From assembly GCF_900236475.1 (NCBI RefSeq), contig NZ_LT963352.1:4753501-4817500 (forward strand): a DNA stretch of 64,000 bases, read 5' to 3'. This stretch comes from Streptomyces chartreusis NRRL 3882 (GTDB lineage: Bacteria > Actinomycetota > Actinomycetes > Streptomycetales > Streptomycetaceae). Shown here in pieces: positions 33,393 to 41,259 of the stretch. Made by a program: the position numbers and the translations under genes. Each line of letters starts with the position of its first letter. Within the stretch, counting starts at the first letter, position 1. The notes under the pieces were generated by a model. It had not been told where the DNA came from, ran no database searches, and saw nothing but the letters and a program-made list of their open reading frames with translations.

Positions 33393-34601
33393 GTGACGAC
33401 GATCGTGAACAGATTCGTGACCGCCGAGCGCGCCCTGCGCACGGCGGCGCCCCATCAACTGCTGGACGCGGTCCGTCGTGTACTGACCGATCAGTACGCG
33501 GCGGACTCCGTCGAGCTGTACCTGGCCGACTACGGACTGACGGTGCTTCAGCCGGTGTCCGTGCTGCCGCACACCCTTCAGCCGGTGTCCGTGGCCAACA
33601 GCCCGGCGGGCCGGGCCTTCGGCGCGCAGGAGCCGTACGTGGAAACCCTGCCGGGTGACGTCGTACGCGTGCACCTGCCGGTCACCGTGCGCGGCGACCG
33701 CCTCGGCGTGCTGACGGTGACCCTGCCGGGCGGCGAGCACGCCGGCGGCTGCCTCGGCGAACTGGCCGAGATCGCCGAGGTGCTCGGGCACGAGGTCGTC
33801 GTGGCCGAGCGGGACACCGACCTGTACCTCCAGGCGCGCCGCAGGGACCGGCTCACGCTGGCCGCCGAGATGCAGTGGCAGTTGCTGCCGGGCCGCTCCT
33901 GCGTCCGCCCCGAGTACGAGCTGGGCGCCCAGCTGGAACCGGCGTACGCGGTCTTCGGCGACAACTTCGACTGGTCCGCCACGGCCGACCGGCTCAGCCT
34001 CTACGTCACCAACGGCATGGGCGAGGGCATAGAGGCCTCCCTGCTGACGAACCTGGCGATCAACGCCCTGCGCAACGCGCGCCGGGCCGGTCTCCCCATC
34101 GCCGACCAGGCGGCCCTGGCCGACCAGGCGGTGTACGCCCACTACCGGGGTCGCTGCTACCTGTCCGTGCTCATGCTGGACATCGAGCTGGCCACCGGGC
34201 GGGTCCGGGCGGTGGACGCCGGTTCCCCGCGGCTGCTGCGGCTGCGCCGGGGCGCGGTGGAGCCGGTGCCCTTCGACGCCCAGCTGCCGCTGGGAATGTT
34301 CGAGGAGACCGACTACGTGGCCCAGGAGTTCACGGTCGAGTCCGGTGACCGGCTGGTCTTCGTCAGCGACGGGGTGTACGGCGTCGCCTCCCCGGGCGGA
34401 GAGGCGTACGGGGACGACGCCCTGGCCCGGGCGATCCAGTCGACCCGGCTGCTCCCGGCCGCCGAGGTGCCCCGGGCCGTGCTGCGCGAACTGTCCGGCC
34501 ACCGCGGCGGACCCGTCCCGGACGACGACGCCCTGGTGGTGTGCCTGGACTGGCGTGGGCGGGAGGGGCCAGGGAAGGCGGAGGTCAGGGGGTGTGGGTG
34601 A
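33393..34601 (+). CDS. PP2C (SpoIIE-type) phosphatase, first gene of the stressosome operon
   Basis: About 402 residues from GTG 33393; the frame is open to 33324. The N-terminal 150 residues are GAF-like without a clear signature. The SpoIIE domain has LTLAAEMQWQLLP, GDNFDWSATADRLSLYVTNGMGEG and LVFVSDGVYG. The canonical D of DGMGHG is N here. Partner-switch phosphatases of this class dephosphorylate STAS-type antagonists; it may be the RsbU-like output of the module. 102 nt separate it from the RsbR-like gene. Confidence 0.85.
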   Translation: MTTIVNRFVTAERALRTAAPHQLLDAVRRVLTDQYAADSVELYLADYGLTVLQPVSVLPHTLQPVSVANSPAGRAFGAQEPYVETLPGDVVRVHLPVTVRGDRLGVLTVTLPGGEHAGGCLGELAEIAEVLGHEVVVAERDTDLYLQARRRDRLTLAAEMQWQLLPGRSCVRPEYELGAQLEPAYAVFGDNFDWSATADRLSLYVTNGMGEGIEASLLTNLAINALRNARRAGLPIADQAALADQAVYAHYRGRCYLSVLMLDIELATGRVRAVDAGSPRLLRLRRGAVEPVPFDAQLPLGMFEETDYVAQEFTVESGDRLVFVSDGVYGVASPGGEAYGDDALARAIQSTRLLPAAEVPRAVLRELSGHRGGPVPDDDALVVCLDWRGREGPGKAEVRGCG

Positions 34602-34703
34602 GCGGCTGTTTGGTGGAGCCGTACGCCGGGCCTAATGTTTGTCATACGGCAAGTAATGGCTGGTTTCGCAGGGCGACCTCGGTCCGGCCTGTGCAAGGGA
34701 GCG

Positions 34704-35609
34704 ATGCAAGTGTCGGTGTCGGAAGAGAACGCGGAACAAGAGCCGCCCGCACAGCAGGTGAGTGCCTTTCTCGAACAGCGCCGGGAACAGATCGCCCAAC
34801 GGTGGGCGGACGCCGCGCTGTTCCGCACGGTCTTCACCGTGTCCCGCGACGAGGCGGTGGAGGCGGGCAGGTCCGTGGCGGCGGCGCTGGCCGCGGTGGC
34901 GGCCGCCGGGCGGCTGGACGACCTCCGGGCCCCCGGATTCGAGGCCGTGCGCGACCAGTTGGGGCGGATGGCGGCCTCCCGCGCCCGCATGGGGATCGAC
35001 GCCGACGGGCTCGCCGACGAGGTGGCCGCCCTGCGAGAGCCGGTCACCGAGCTGCTGCGCGCCGAGTTCCCGGACCCCGGCGCCCCCGAGGCCCAGGAGT
35101 GCGTGCTGGCCCTCACCGTGCTCATGGGCACGCTGCGGCTGGTCGTACTGGAGACGACGGTCAGCGCGGGCGAGGAGGTGATCGCACGGCAGCGCGAGCA
35201 ACTGCACGAAGTGGCCACCCCGGTGATCAAGCTCTGGGAGAGCACCGTCGCCGTACCGCTGATCGGCACGCTGGACAGTGCGCGCAGCCAGGTGGTCATG
35301 GAGAGCCTGCTGGACGCGATCGTCGCCGAGCGTGCCCGGTACGCCATCCTCGACATCACCGGCGTGCCCACGGTCGACTCGCTGGTCGCCCAGCACCTGA
35401 TGAAGACGGTGGCCGCGGCCCGGCTGATGGGCGCCGAGTGCATCGTCTCCGGCATCCGGCCCGCGATCGCGCAGACCATCGTCCAGCTGGGCATCGACCT
35501 CGGCACGGTGCTCACCCGCGCGAGCCTGGCGGACGCCCTGGCCTACGCGCTCAGCCGGCAGGGCGTCGAGATCGCGCCGGTCCGGGCGGCCGACGCGGAC
35601 GCGCGATGA
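34704..35609 (+). CDS. RsbR-like stressosome protein
   Basis: 301 residues from ATG 34704, behind AAGGGAG. The N-terminal sensory half is helical (RsbR_N type). The C-terminal STAS domain carries the RsbR hallmarks VAVPLIGTLDSARS and DITGVPTVDSLVAQHL, regions where B. subtilis RsbRA is phosphorylated on Thr 171 and 205; here Ser sits near the second site. It would form the stressosome shell with the RsbS-like protein. Its stop overlaps the next start. Confidence 0.9.
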   Translation: MQVSVSEENAEQEPPAQQVSAFLEQRREQIAQRWADAALFRTVFTVSRDEAVEAGRSVAAALAAVAAAGRLDDLRAPGFEAVRDQLGRMAASRARMGIDADGLADEVAALREPVTELLRAEFPDPGAPEAQECVLALTVLMGTLRLVVLETTVSAGEEVIARQREQLHEVATPVIKLWESTVAVPLIGTLDSARSQVVMESLLDAIVAERARYAILDITGVPTVDSLVAQHLMKTVAAARLMGAECIVSGIRPAIAQTIVQLGIDLGTVLTRASLADALAYALSRQGVEIAPVRAADADAR

Positions 35610-36019
35610 CCGGCCCCTCGGGGAACGGGCCCTACGGCGGGCACGGCTTCACGGTGCCGGTCCTCCGGCTGGGCGACATCCTGCTGGTCACCCTCCAGGG
35701 GGAGCTGCACGACGGGATGGCCGAGCAGCTCCAGCAGGACATCACCGAGCGGATCGCGCACACCCGGGTGACCGGTGTGGTCATCGACATCTCCGGCGTG
35801 GACATCGTCGACTCCTTCCTGGGGCGGGTCCTCGCGGAGATCGCCGCCGGAGCCGGACTGCTGGCCGCCCGTACGGTGCTGGCCGGGATGCGCCCCGCGG
35901 TGGCGATCACCCTGGTCGAGCTGGGGCTCACCCTGCCCGGATTGCGTACGGCCCTGGACGTCGAACGCGCGATGGAGCTGCTCACCGCCGGTGACCAGCG
36001 GGGCGAGGGGAGTCCGTGA
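35606..36019 (+). CDS. RsbS-like STAS scaffold protein
   Basis: 137 residues from ATG 35606, overlapping the RsbR-like stop (ATGA). A single STAS domain with ISGVDIVDSFLGRVLAEIA; the Ser in IVDSF is the RsbT target in B. subtilis RsbS. The frame is open far upstream, but the overlap decides the start. Confidence 0.92.
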   Translation: MTGPSGNGPYGGHGFTVPVLRLGDILLVTLQGELHDGMAEQLQQDITERIAHTRVTGVVIDISGVDIVDSFLGRVLAEIAAGAGLLAARTVLAGMRPAVAITLVELGLTLPGLRTALDVERAMELLTAGDQRGEGSP

Positions 36020-36462
36020 TGCGGGCCTCCCGCCATGCCGCCCCGGCCAGCCTGCCGATCGGCTCGGACGCCGACCTGGCCTGGGTACGGCAGCAGGTCC
36101 GGCAGGCCGCCGCCGAGCTCGGTTTCGGTCTGGTGCAGCAGACCAAGCTCGTCACCGCCGCCAGCGAGCTGGCCCGCAACACCCTCGTCCACGGCGGCGG
36201 CGGCCATGTGGAGATCACCCCGCTGCACACCGGGCCGTCGCCCGGCCTGCGGCTGGCCTTCGTCGACGCCGGGCCCGGCATCCGCGACCTGGACCAGGCG
36301 ATGACCGACGGCTACACCAGCGGCGGCGGGCTGGGACTCGGCCTGAGCGGGGCCAAGCGGCTGGTCCAGGAGTTCGAGGTGGACAGCCGGCCCGGTGAGG
36401 GGACCACCGTCACCGTCACCGCCTGGGCCACGGTCGTGCCGTCGGCCCGGCCGGGGCTGTGA
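36016..36462 (+). CDS. RsbT-like serine kinase
   Basis: 148 residues from GTG 36016 (an ATG follows at 36019), overlapping the RsbS-like stop. GHKL ATPase fold: LVTAASELARNTLVHGGGG is the N-box, FVDAGPGIRDLDQAM the G1 box, and GGGLGLGLSGAKRLVQEFEV the G2/lid. By homology it phosphorylates RsbR and RsbS, is released and activates a PP2C phosphatase. Confidence 0.92.
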   Translation: MMRASRHAAPASLPIGSDADLAWVRQQVRQAAAELGFGLVQQTKLVTAASELARNTLVHGGGGHVEITPLHTGPSPGLRLAFVDAGPGIRDLDQAMTDGYTSGGGLGLGLSGAKRLVQEFEVDSRPGEGTTVTVTAWATVVPSARPGL

Positions 36463-37532
36463 TGAGCAGGGTGTGGGACGTGCCCGTCGACGACTCGACC
36501 CGGGTGCGGGACGTCCGGGTCGCGGCCGAGGCGGCCGGCGCGTGCGCCGGGCTCGGCCCGCACCGCATCGCGACCGCGGCGCTGGTGGCGACGGAGCTGG
36601 CGACCAACCTGGTGCGGCACGCGGACGGCGGGTACGTCCTCATCAACCTCGTCGAGCGAGCGCCCGCCGACGACCGGCGCACGTCCGTGCAGCTCATCGC
36701 GCTCGACCACGGCCCGGGCATCCCGGACGTCGCGGCGGCGATGCGCGACGGCTACACGACCGCGGCTTCCCTGGGCGCCGGCCTCGGCACGTGCCGGCGC
36801 ACAGCGAACGACTTCGACCTGCACAGCGTCCCCGGCCGGGGCACCGTGGCCATGGCCCGGATCGACCACGAACCCCCCGCCGACCGGTATCGGACGCCCC
36901 CTCGGGGGCCGCACGCAGGTGGCGTCAACGTCCCCCTCGGCCGGGCCGACTACTCCGGCGACGCCTGGACCAGGGTCTGCGCGGGCGACCGCCACACCCT
37001 CCTGCTCGCCGACGGGCTCGGCCACGGGCCCAAGGCCGCCGAGGCGTCCGGAGCCGCCGTGGAGGCGCTGCGCGACGTGGCCGACCGGCCGCCCGCCGAG
37101 ATGCTGCGGCATCTGGGCCGGGCGCTGCGCCGCACCCGGGGCGCGGCCGTCGCCGTGGCTCAAGTGGACCTCGCGTCCGGCCGGTTGCACTTCGCCGGGA
37201 TCGGCAACGTCGGCGCCCGGCTGCGCACCGACGGCACCTGGAAGGCGATGCTGTCCCAGCCCGGCATCGTGGGCGCGCAGGTCCCGGCGTCCGTGACCGT
37301 GCAGCGGGAGCCGTGGCAGGACGGCAGCCTGCTCGTCCTGCACAGCGACGGCCTGCCCGGCCGCTGGACGCCACCCGACGACGCCCTGCTCCTGGGCTGC
37401 GACCCGGCGGTGGTGGCATCGGTGGTCCTGCGCGACGCGGGCAGCGCGGCCCGCCCGGTGCGGGACGACACGTGTGTGGCGGTGCTGGGCGGGGGCGGCA
37501 GCGGCCGGAGTCGTCATGGCTCGGGGAGCTGA
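36459..37532 (+). CDS. HATPase-PP2C fusion (RsbX-like phosphatase)
   Basis: 357 residues. Residues 1-130 form a second GHKL ATPase (VATELATNLVRHADGG, LDHGPGIPDVAAAM, LGAGLGTCRR), and 150-350 a short PP2C domain of RsbX type (LLLADGLGHGPKAAEAS, LLVLHSDGLPGRW, RDDTCVAVL). RsbX resets stressosomes by removing phosphates. The start overlaps the RsbT-like stop. Its 3' end overlaps the convergent MarR gene by 19 nt. Confidence 0.9.
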   Translation: MMSRVWDVPVDDSTRVRDVRVAAEAAGACAGLGPHRIATAALVATELATNLVRHADGGYVLINLVERAPADDRRTSVQLIALDHGPGIPDVAAAMRDGYTTAASLGAGLGTCRRTANDFDLHSVPGRGTVAMARIDHEPPADRYRTPPRGPHAGGVNVPLGRADYSGDAWTRVCAGDRHTLLLADGLGHGPKAAEASGAAVEALRDVADRPPAEMLRHLGRALRRTRGAAVAVAQVDLASGRLHFAGIGNVGARLRTDGTWKAMLSQPGIVGAQVPASVTVQREPWQDGSLLVLHSDGLPGRWTPPDDALLLGCDPAVVASVVLRDAGSAARPVRDDTCVAVLGGGGSGRSRHGSGS

Positions 37533-38029
37533 CGGGCCTCGGGATCCCGCGCCGCCAGAAACCCCCGCAACCCCCGGCTCAGCGCCACCCGTTCCGCCGG
37601 TTCCATCGCCGCCAGTGCCGTGGCCAGGGCCCGCGCCCGGCGGCCGGCGACGTCGCCCAGGACGTGCTGCCCGTGCGCGGTGAGCCGCAGTTGTACCTCG
37701 CGGCGGGTGTCCGGGTGCGGGGCGCGTTCCAGGAGGCCGGCCGCCGCCAGGCGGTCGCAGAGACGGCTGGCCGTGGGGAGGCCGATGTCCAGCCGGTCCG
37801 CCAGGGCCGTCAGGTTCAGGCCCGGTGCCGCCTCCAGGGTGCGCAGCGCCCGCAGCTGGTGCAGGGACAGCCGCAGGGACGCGTCCTGGGCGGCGACCGA
37901 CCACAGGGCCGTCAGACTCTCCACGGCATCGGCGATCTGTGCCGCGACGGCCTCCGGGCCATCGCCCGGTCTCCTCGCCCGGGGGTCGCCGGGGCCGTCG
38001 AGATCGGTCACGAAACGGTCACTTTCCAT
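37514..38029 (-). CDS. MarR-family regulator (right flank of the stressosome genes)
   Basis: 171 residues from ATG 38029; the frame continues to 38584 without support. HTH: LHQLRALRTLEAAPGLNLTALADRLDIGLPTASRLCDRLAAAGLLERA, then the wing HPDTRREVQLRLTAHG. Clearly related to the MarR protein at 32747-33241. Convergent and overlapping with the RsbX-like gene. Its target may be the stressosome operon, by position only. Confidence 0.88.
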   Translation of the reverse strand: MESDRFVTDLDGPGDPRARRPGDGPEAVAAQIADAVESLTALWSVAAQDASLRLSLHQLRALRTLEAAPGLNLTALADRLDIGLPTASRLCDRLAAAGLLERAPHPDTRREVQLRLTAHGQHVLGDVAGRRARALATALAAMEPAERVALSRGLRGFLAARDPEARQLPEP

Positions 38030-38127
38030 AAGCTCCGGGTACTGCCGAGGTCGCCCTCTTTCAAAGGCTGTACCCGATGAGCCGAGGGGCAAGCCGCCTC
38101 GTTCGAGCGCCCGGCCGGGCCGGAGGC

Positions 38128-38769
38128 TCAGCCGGCGCTGAGCCCCGTCAGTGCGGCGAGCGGCAGGGTGTGCTGGGTCTGGAGGACCTTCGCGCGCAGG
38201 TACCGGACGTTGTGCGCGGTGGTGAAGACGCCCGTGGGGACGCGGTCGCGGACGCCCACGCCCAGGTCGCGCAGCTGATCGGCCTTGTCGGGGTTGTTGG
38301 AGAGCAGGTCCAGCTCGCCGATGCCCAGGGCCCGGAGCATCTGGGCCGCCGCCGTGTAGTCGCGGGCGTCCTCCGGCAGTCCCAGGGCCGCGTTCGCCTC
38401 GTAGGTGTCGAGGCCCTCGTCCTGGAGGGCGTACGCGTCGAGCTTGTTGTAGAGGCCGATGCCCCGGCCCTCCTGGCGGAGGTAGAGCAGCACGCCGCCG
38501 CGCTCGGCTATGCGCTCGACGGCCTCGCGCAGCTGCGGGCCGCAGTCGCAGCGGGCGGAGCCGAACACGTCCCCGGTCAGGCACTCGGAGTGCAGCCGCA
38601 CCAGCGGAACCGGGCCGGGCTCACCCAGGACGACGGCCACGTGTTCCTGGCCGTCGGCCAGGCCGTGGAAGGTGACGAGTTCGGCGTCGACCTCGTAACC
38701 GTCGTGGAAGCGCAGCGGGACCCGGACGCGGGAGCGCGGGGTGGCGATGACAGCGGGGGTGTCGGGCAT
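38128..38769 (-). CDS. ribA: GTP cyclohydrolase II
   Basis: 213 residues from ATG 38769, behind GGAGGC. It opens GTP for riboflavin synthesis. The zinc Cys triplet is in CLTGDVFGSARCDCG and the catalytic block is YLRQEGRGIGLYNKLDAY; SNNPDKADQLRDLG is conserved. It is a single-domain RibA without a RibB (DHBP synthase) half. Two TTYARAYTTGAA-like sites lie 55-115 bp upstream. It is probably an accessory copy rather than the core rib operon. Confidence 0.93.
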   Translation of the reverse strand: MPDTPAVIATPRSRVRVPLRFHDGYEVDAELVTFHGLADGQEHVAVVLGEPGPVPLVRLHSECLTGDVFGSARCDCGPQLREAVERIAERGGVLLYLRQEGRGIGLYNKLDAYALQDEGLDTYEANAALGLPEDARDYTAAAQMLRALGIGELDLLSNNPDKADQLRDLGVGVRDRVPTGVFTTAHNVRYLRAKVLQTQHTLPLAALTGLSAG

Positions 38770-38824
38770 GCGGGGCCTCCGGGTTCCGTTCCTGTTCGGC
38801 TGCACAGCCGTCGGCTTGCAGTCT

Positions 38825-38884
38825 GCTTCAGATTTGAAGCAGATCCACGTCCGGAACCCTACCCTTGCTTTAAATTTGAAGCAA
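38825..38884. promoter_or_regulatory. Two MarR-type operators before ribA
   Basis: GCTTCAGATTTGAAGC (38825-38840) and TTGCTTTAAATTTGAAGCAA (38865-38884) are near-perfect dyads. Their 12-bp cores begin 42 bp apart, four helical turns. A third copy of the core lies before the marR gene at 39447. Confidence 0.6.
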
Positions 38885-38911
38885 CGAGATCGTAGTGCGT
38901 TGTGATGTGGG

Positions 38912-39427
38912 TCACGAACAGGCCGTGGAAGACCTCCGTCGCCACGGCACGTCGTCCGACGCCGGCCGCGTCCCGTCCTCCTGGAGCCCCTGTGCGATCG
39001 CCTTGGAGATCTCCTCCAGCTGTCCCACCTGCTCCGCGCTGAGCCGGTCGAACAGGAAGCTCCGCACGGTCTCGACATGCCCGGGCGCCGCCCGGTCCAG
39101 CACGGCGAAGCCGTCGTCCGTCAGGGCCGCGATGCTGCCCCGCTTGTCGTACCTGCAGGCCTCGCGCCGCACCATGCCGTCCTTCTCCAGCCGCGTCACC
39201 GCGTACGTCAGCCGACTGCGCGTGATCTTCAGCCGCTCGGCGAGATCGGTCATGCGCAGCCGCCGCTCCGGGGACTCCGACAGGACGGACAGGATGGAGT
39301 AGTACAGGTGCGGCATGCCGGCGTCCTGCTGGAGCTGCCGGTCGATCGCGTCCTCCAGGAGCAAGGAGGCGGCGATGTACGCGCGCCAGGCGCGTTGCTC
39401 CTCGGGGGTGAGCCAGCGAGTCGTCAT
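38912..39427 (-). CDS. MarR-family regulator of the mini riboflavin locus
   Basis: 171 residues from ATG 39427. HTH: LYYSILSVLSESPERRLRMTDLAERLKITRSRLTYAVTRLEKDGMVRREACRYDKRGSIAALTDDG. TACACT lies 7 nt before the ATG without a ribosome site, so the mRNA may be leaderless. The dyad TTCAAACTTGAA lies 19-31 bp upstream, suited to autorepression; it matches two sites before ribA. It probably controls ribA and the divergent ribD-like gene. Confidence 0.88.
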   Translation of the reverse strand: MTTRWLTPEEQRAWRAYIAASLLLEDAIDRQLQQDAGMPHLYYSILSVLSESPERRLRMTDLAERLKITRSRLTYAVTRLEKDGMVRREACRYDKRGSIAALTDDGFAVLDRAAPGHVETVRSFLFDRLSAEQVGQLEEISKAIAQGLQEDGTRPASDDVPWRRRSSTACS

Positions 39428-39446
39428 GCCGCCAGTGTAGGTTTGT

Positions 39447-39458
39447 TTCAAACTTGAA
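39447..39458. promoter_or_regulatory. MarR-type operator between marR and the ribD-like gene
   Basis: TTCAA-AC-TTGAA, 19 bp upstream of the marR ATG and 60 bp upstream of the divergent ribD-like ATG. Same core as the two sites before ribA. Confidence 0.6.
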
Positions 39459-39517
39459 CCAAGGCCGTCCCGTCGGTCCGCCGATTTCCAGTCGCCCGTC
39501 GTCCACCGGGAGCGTCG

Positions 39518-40648
39518 ATGCCCCATCCGTACGTCCTGCTGTCCGCCGCCGTCTCCCTCGACGGCTACCTGGACGACACCGGCCCCGAACGCCTGCTGCT
39601 GTCCAGCCCGGCCGACTTCGACCGGGTCGACGAGGTCCGGGCGTCCGTCGACGCGATCCTGATCGGCGCCGGCACCATCCGCGCCGACAACCCCCGCCTG
39701 CTGGTCAACTCACCCGGGCGACGAGCCGCCCGCACGGCCGCCGGCCGGCCGGAGTACCCCCTCAAGGTCACCGTCAGCGGCTCCGGCGACCTCGACCCGG
39801 CTGCCCGGTTCTGGCACACCGGCGGCGAGAAGGTCCTGTACACCACCGACAAGGGCGCCGAGCGCGCCCGTGCCCTCGGTCTCGCTACCGGCGTCGTCCC
39901 GCTCGGCGCCGACATCGACTGGCGCCGGCTCCTCACCCACCTGCACGACGACCGGGGCGTACGACGGCTCATGGTCGAGGGCGGCGGCCTGATCCACACC
40001 CAGCTCCTCACCCAGGGACTCGCCGACGAACTCCAGTTGGTCCTCGCCCCGCTCTTCGTGGGCGACCCCGAGGCACCCCGCCTCTTCGGCCCCGGCGGCT
40101 ACCAGTCCGGCCGGCTCCGGCTGCTGGAGACCCGGCGGATCGAGGACGTGGTCCTCATGCGCTACGAGCCGACCGCCCCCGGCACCGGCTCCCTCCCCAC
40201 CGCCGCCGACCACCACTGGCTGGCCCTCGCCTGCGAACTGGCGGCACAGTGCCCGCCGTCGGACACGGCGTTCAGCGTCGGCGCGGTGGTGGTCGCGGCC
40301 GACGGCACGGAACTGGCCCGCGGCCACTCCCGCGAGGGCGGCGACCCGCTCGTGCACGCCGAGGAGGCGGCCCTGGCGAAGACCGACCCGGCCGATCCCA
40401 GGCTCGCCGGCGCGACGGTCTACAGCAGCCTGGAGCCCTGCGCCCGCCGGGCCTCCCGCCCCGCACCCTGCGCCCGGCTGATCCTCGACGCGGGTGTGCG
40501 ACGCGTGGTCACGGCCTGGCGCGAGCCGGACACCTTCGTGGCGGGCGCCGACGGCAGCGGCCTCCTGGCGGCCGGGGGAGTGCGGGTCCTCGTCCTCCCG
40601 GAGCACGAGGAGCGCGCCAAGGCCCCGAACCGCCACCTGCCGCACTGA
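39518..40648 (+). CDS. RibD-like protein with reductase and deaminase domains in swapped order
   Basis: 376 residues from ATG 39518, behind GGGAGC. Residues 1-220 are the RibD C-terminal-type reductase (LLSAAVSLDGYLDDTG, GAGTIRADNPRLLV, RLMVEGGGLIHTQLL, DELQLVLAPLFVGD). Residues 230-350 are a CMP/dCMP-type deaminase (HAEEAAL and LEPCARRASRPAPCARLI give His, Glu and two Cys). Ordinary RibD has deaminase first. The zinc residues look intact. It lies beside ribA and probably acts on the same intermediates or a related pyrimidine. Confidence 0.88.
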   Translation: MPHPYVLLSAAVSLDGYLDDTGPERLLLSSPADFDRVDEVRASVDAILIGAGTIRADNPRLLVNSPGRRAARTAAGRPEYPLKVTVSGSGDLDPAARFWHTGGEKVLYTTDKGAERARALGLATGVVPLGADIDWRRLLTHLHDDRGVRRLMVEGGGLIHTQLLTQGLADELQLVLAPLFVGDPEAPRLFGPGGYQSGRLRLLETRRIEDVVLMRYEPTAPGTGSLPTAADHHWLALACELAAQCPPSDTAFSVGAVVVAADGTELARGHSREGGDPLVHAEEAALAKTDPADPRLAGATVYSSLEPCARRASRPAPCARLILDAGVRRVVTAWREPDTFVAGADGSGLLAAGGVRVLVLPEHEERAKAPNRHLPH

Positions 40649-40697
40649 GCGCGGGCCGCCGAGAACCGGGTGTGCGCGAGCTGTCCCGCGGATGGCG

Positions 40698-40703
40698 TAC
40701 ACT
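40698..40703 (+). promoter_or_regulatory. Likely -10 of initiator tRNA
   Basis: TACACT lies 13 nt before the tRNA 5' end; no good -35 is seen. Confidence 0.4.
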
Positions 40704-40716
40704 GGTGTCACAACGA

Positions 40717-40790
40717 CGCGGGGTGGAGCAGCTCGGTAGCTCGCTGGGCTCATAACCCAGAGGTCGCAGGTTCAAATCCTGTCCCCGCTA
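40717..40790 (+). tRNA. Initiator tRNA-fMet (CAT anticodon)
   Basis: Acceptor CGCGGGG/CCCCGCT leaves position 1-72 unpaired (C-T). The anticodon stem ends in three G-C pairs (GGG/CCC) around CTCATAA. Both are initiator hallmarks. T-loop TTCAAAT, discriminator A. Confidence 0.95.
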
Positions 40791-40797
40791 CTGAAGG

Positions 40798-40833
40798 CCG
40801 AGGGCCGGAATCCGAAAGGGTTCCGGCCCTCGG
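40798..40833 (+). terminator. Terminator of initiator tRNA
   Basis: A perfect 13-bp stem (40798-40810 with 40821-40833), then TGCGTTTCCC. Confidence 0.88.
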
Positions 40834-41097
40834 TGCGTTTCCCGGGCTCCTCATGAGTCGGTGCATCACTGTCGGTGAGTGAATCACGCCGCTCCGCATA
40901 ACAACTGACACACCGTCAAAACCCGTGAGTCACTTACGTGGCGGTCAACTCGCCCGTTTTAGGCCGGTCATGGCAGGTTGGTCCGCGCGAAAAAGGTTAA
41001 TGATCAAGCGGAATCGCTGGAATACCCCTCGCGCGTCTATTAACGTTCGATAACGCAGCGCGGTCGTCCCAGCCGTCACAGAAGGCGGCTCCGTGCG

Positions 41098-41245
41098 CAC
41101 GCGCCGAATCCCGAAAGGGAACCGGGGAACCACCACTTGGGGTGAATCGGGCGGATGCCGCCGTGGAAGCACGGTCGGTATACGCGCGTAGGAGACCTTC
41201 CTGCTCCGAACCCGTCAGCTAACCCGGTAGGCGAGAAGGAAGGAA
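41098..41245 (+). ncRNA. Cyclic di-AMP (ydaO/yuaA) riboswitch
   Basis: CGCCGAATCCC, then GAACCGGGGAACCACCACTTGGGGTGAATCGG split over the core, and later CCGTCAGCTAACCCGGTAGGCGAGAAGG match the conserved blocks of the ydaO class as I know it. CGCC near 41104 can close with GGCG near 41231 as P1. In Streptomyces these switches precede cell-wall hydrolase genes, as here. Limits are approximate. Upstream (40834-41097) I see only AT-rich promoter-like DNA (TATTAACG, GATAACG). Confidence 0.85.
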
Positions 41246-41259
41246 AGGAGTACGCCCAC

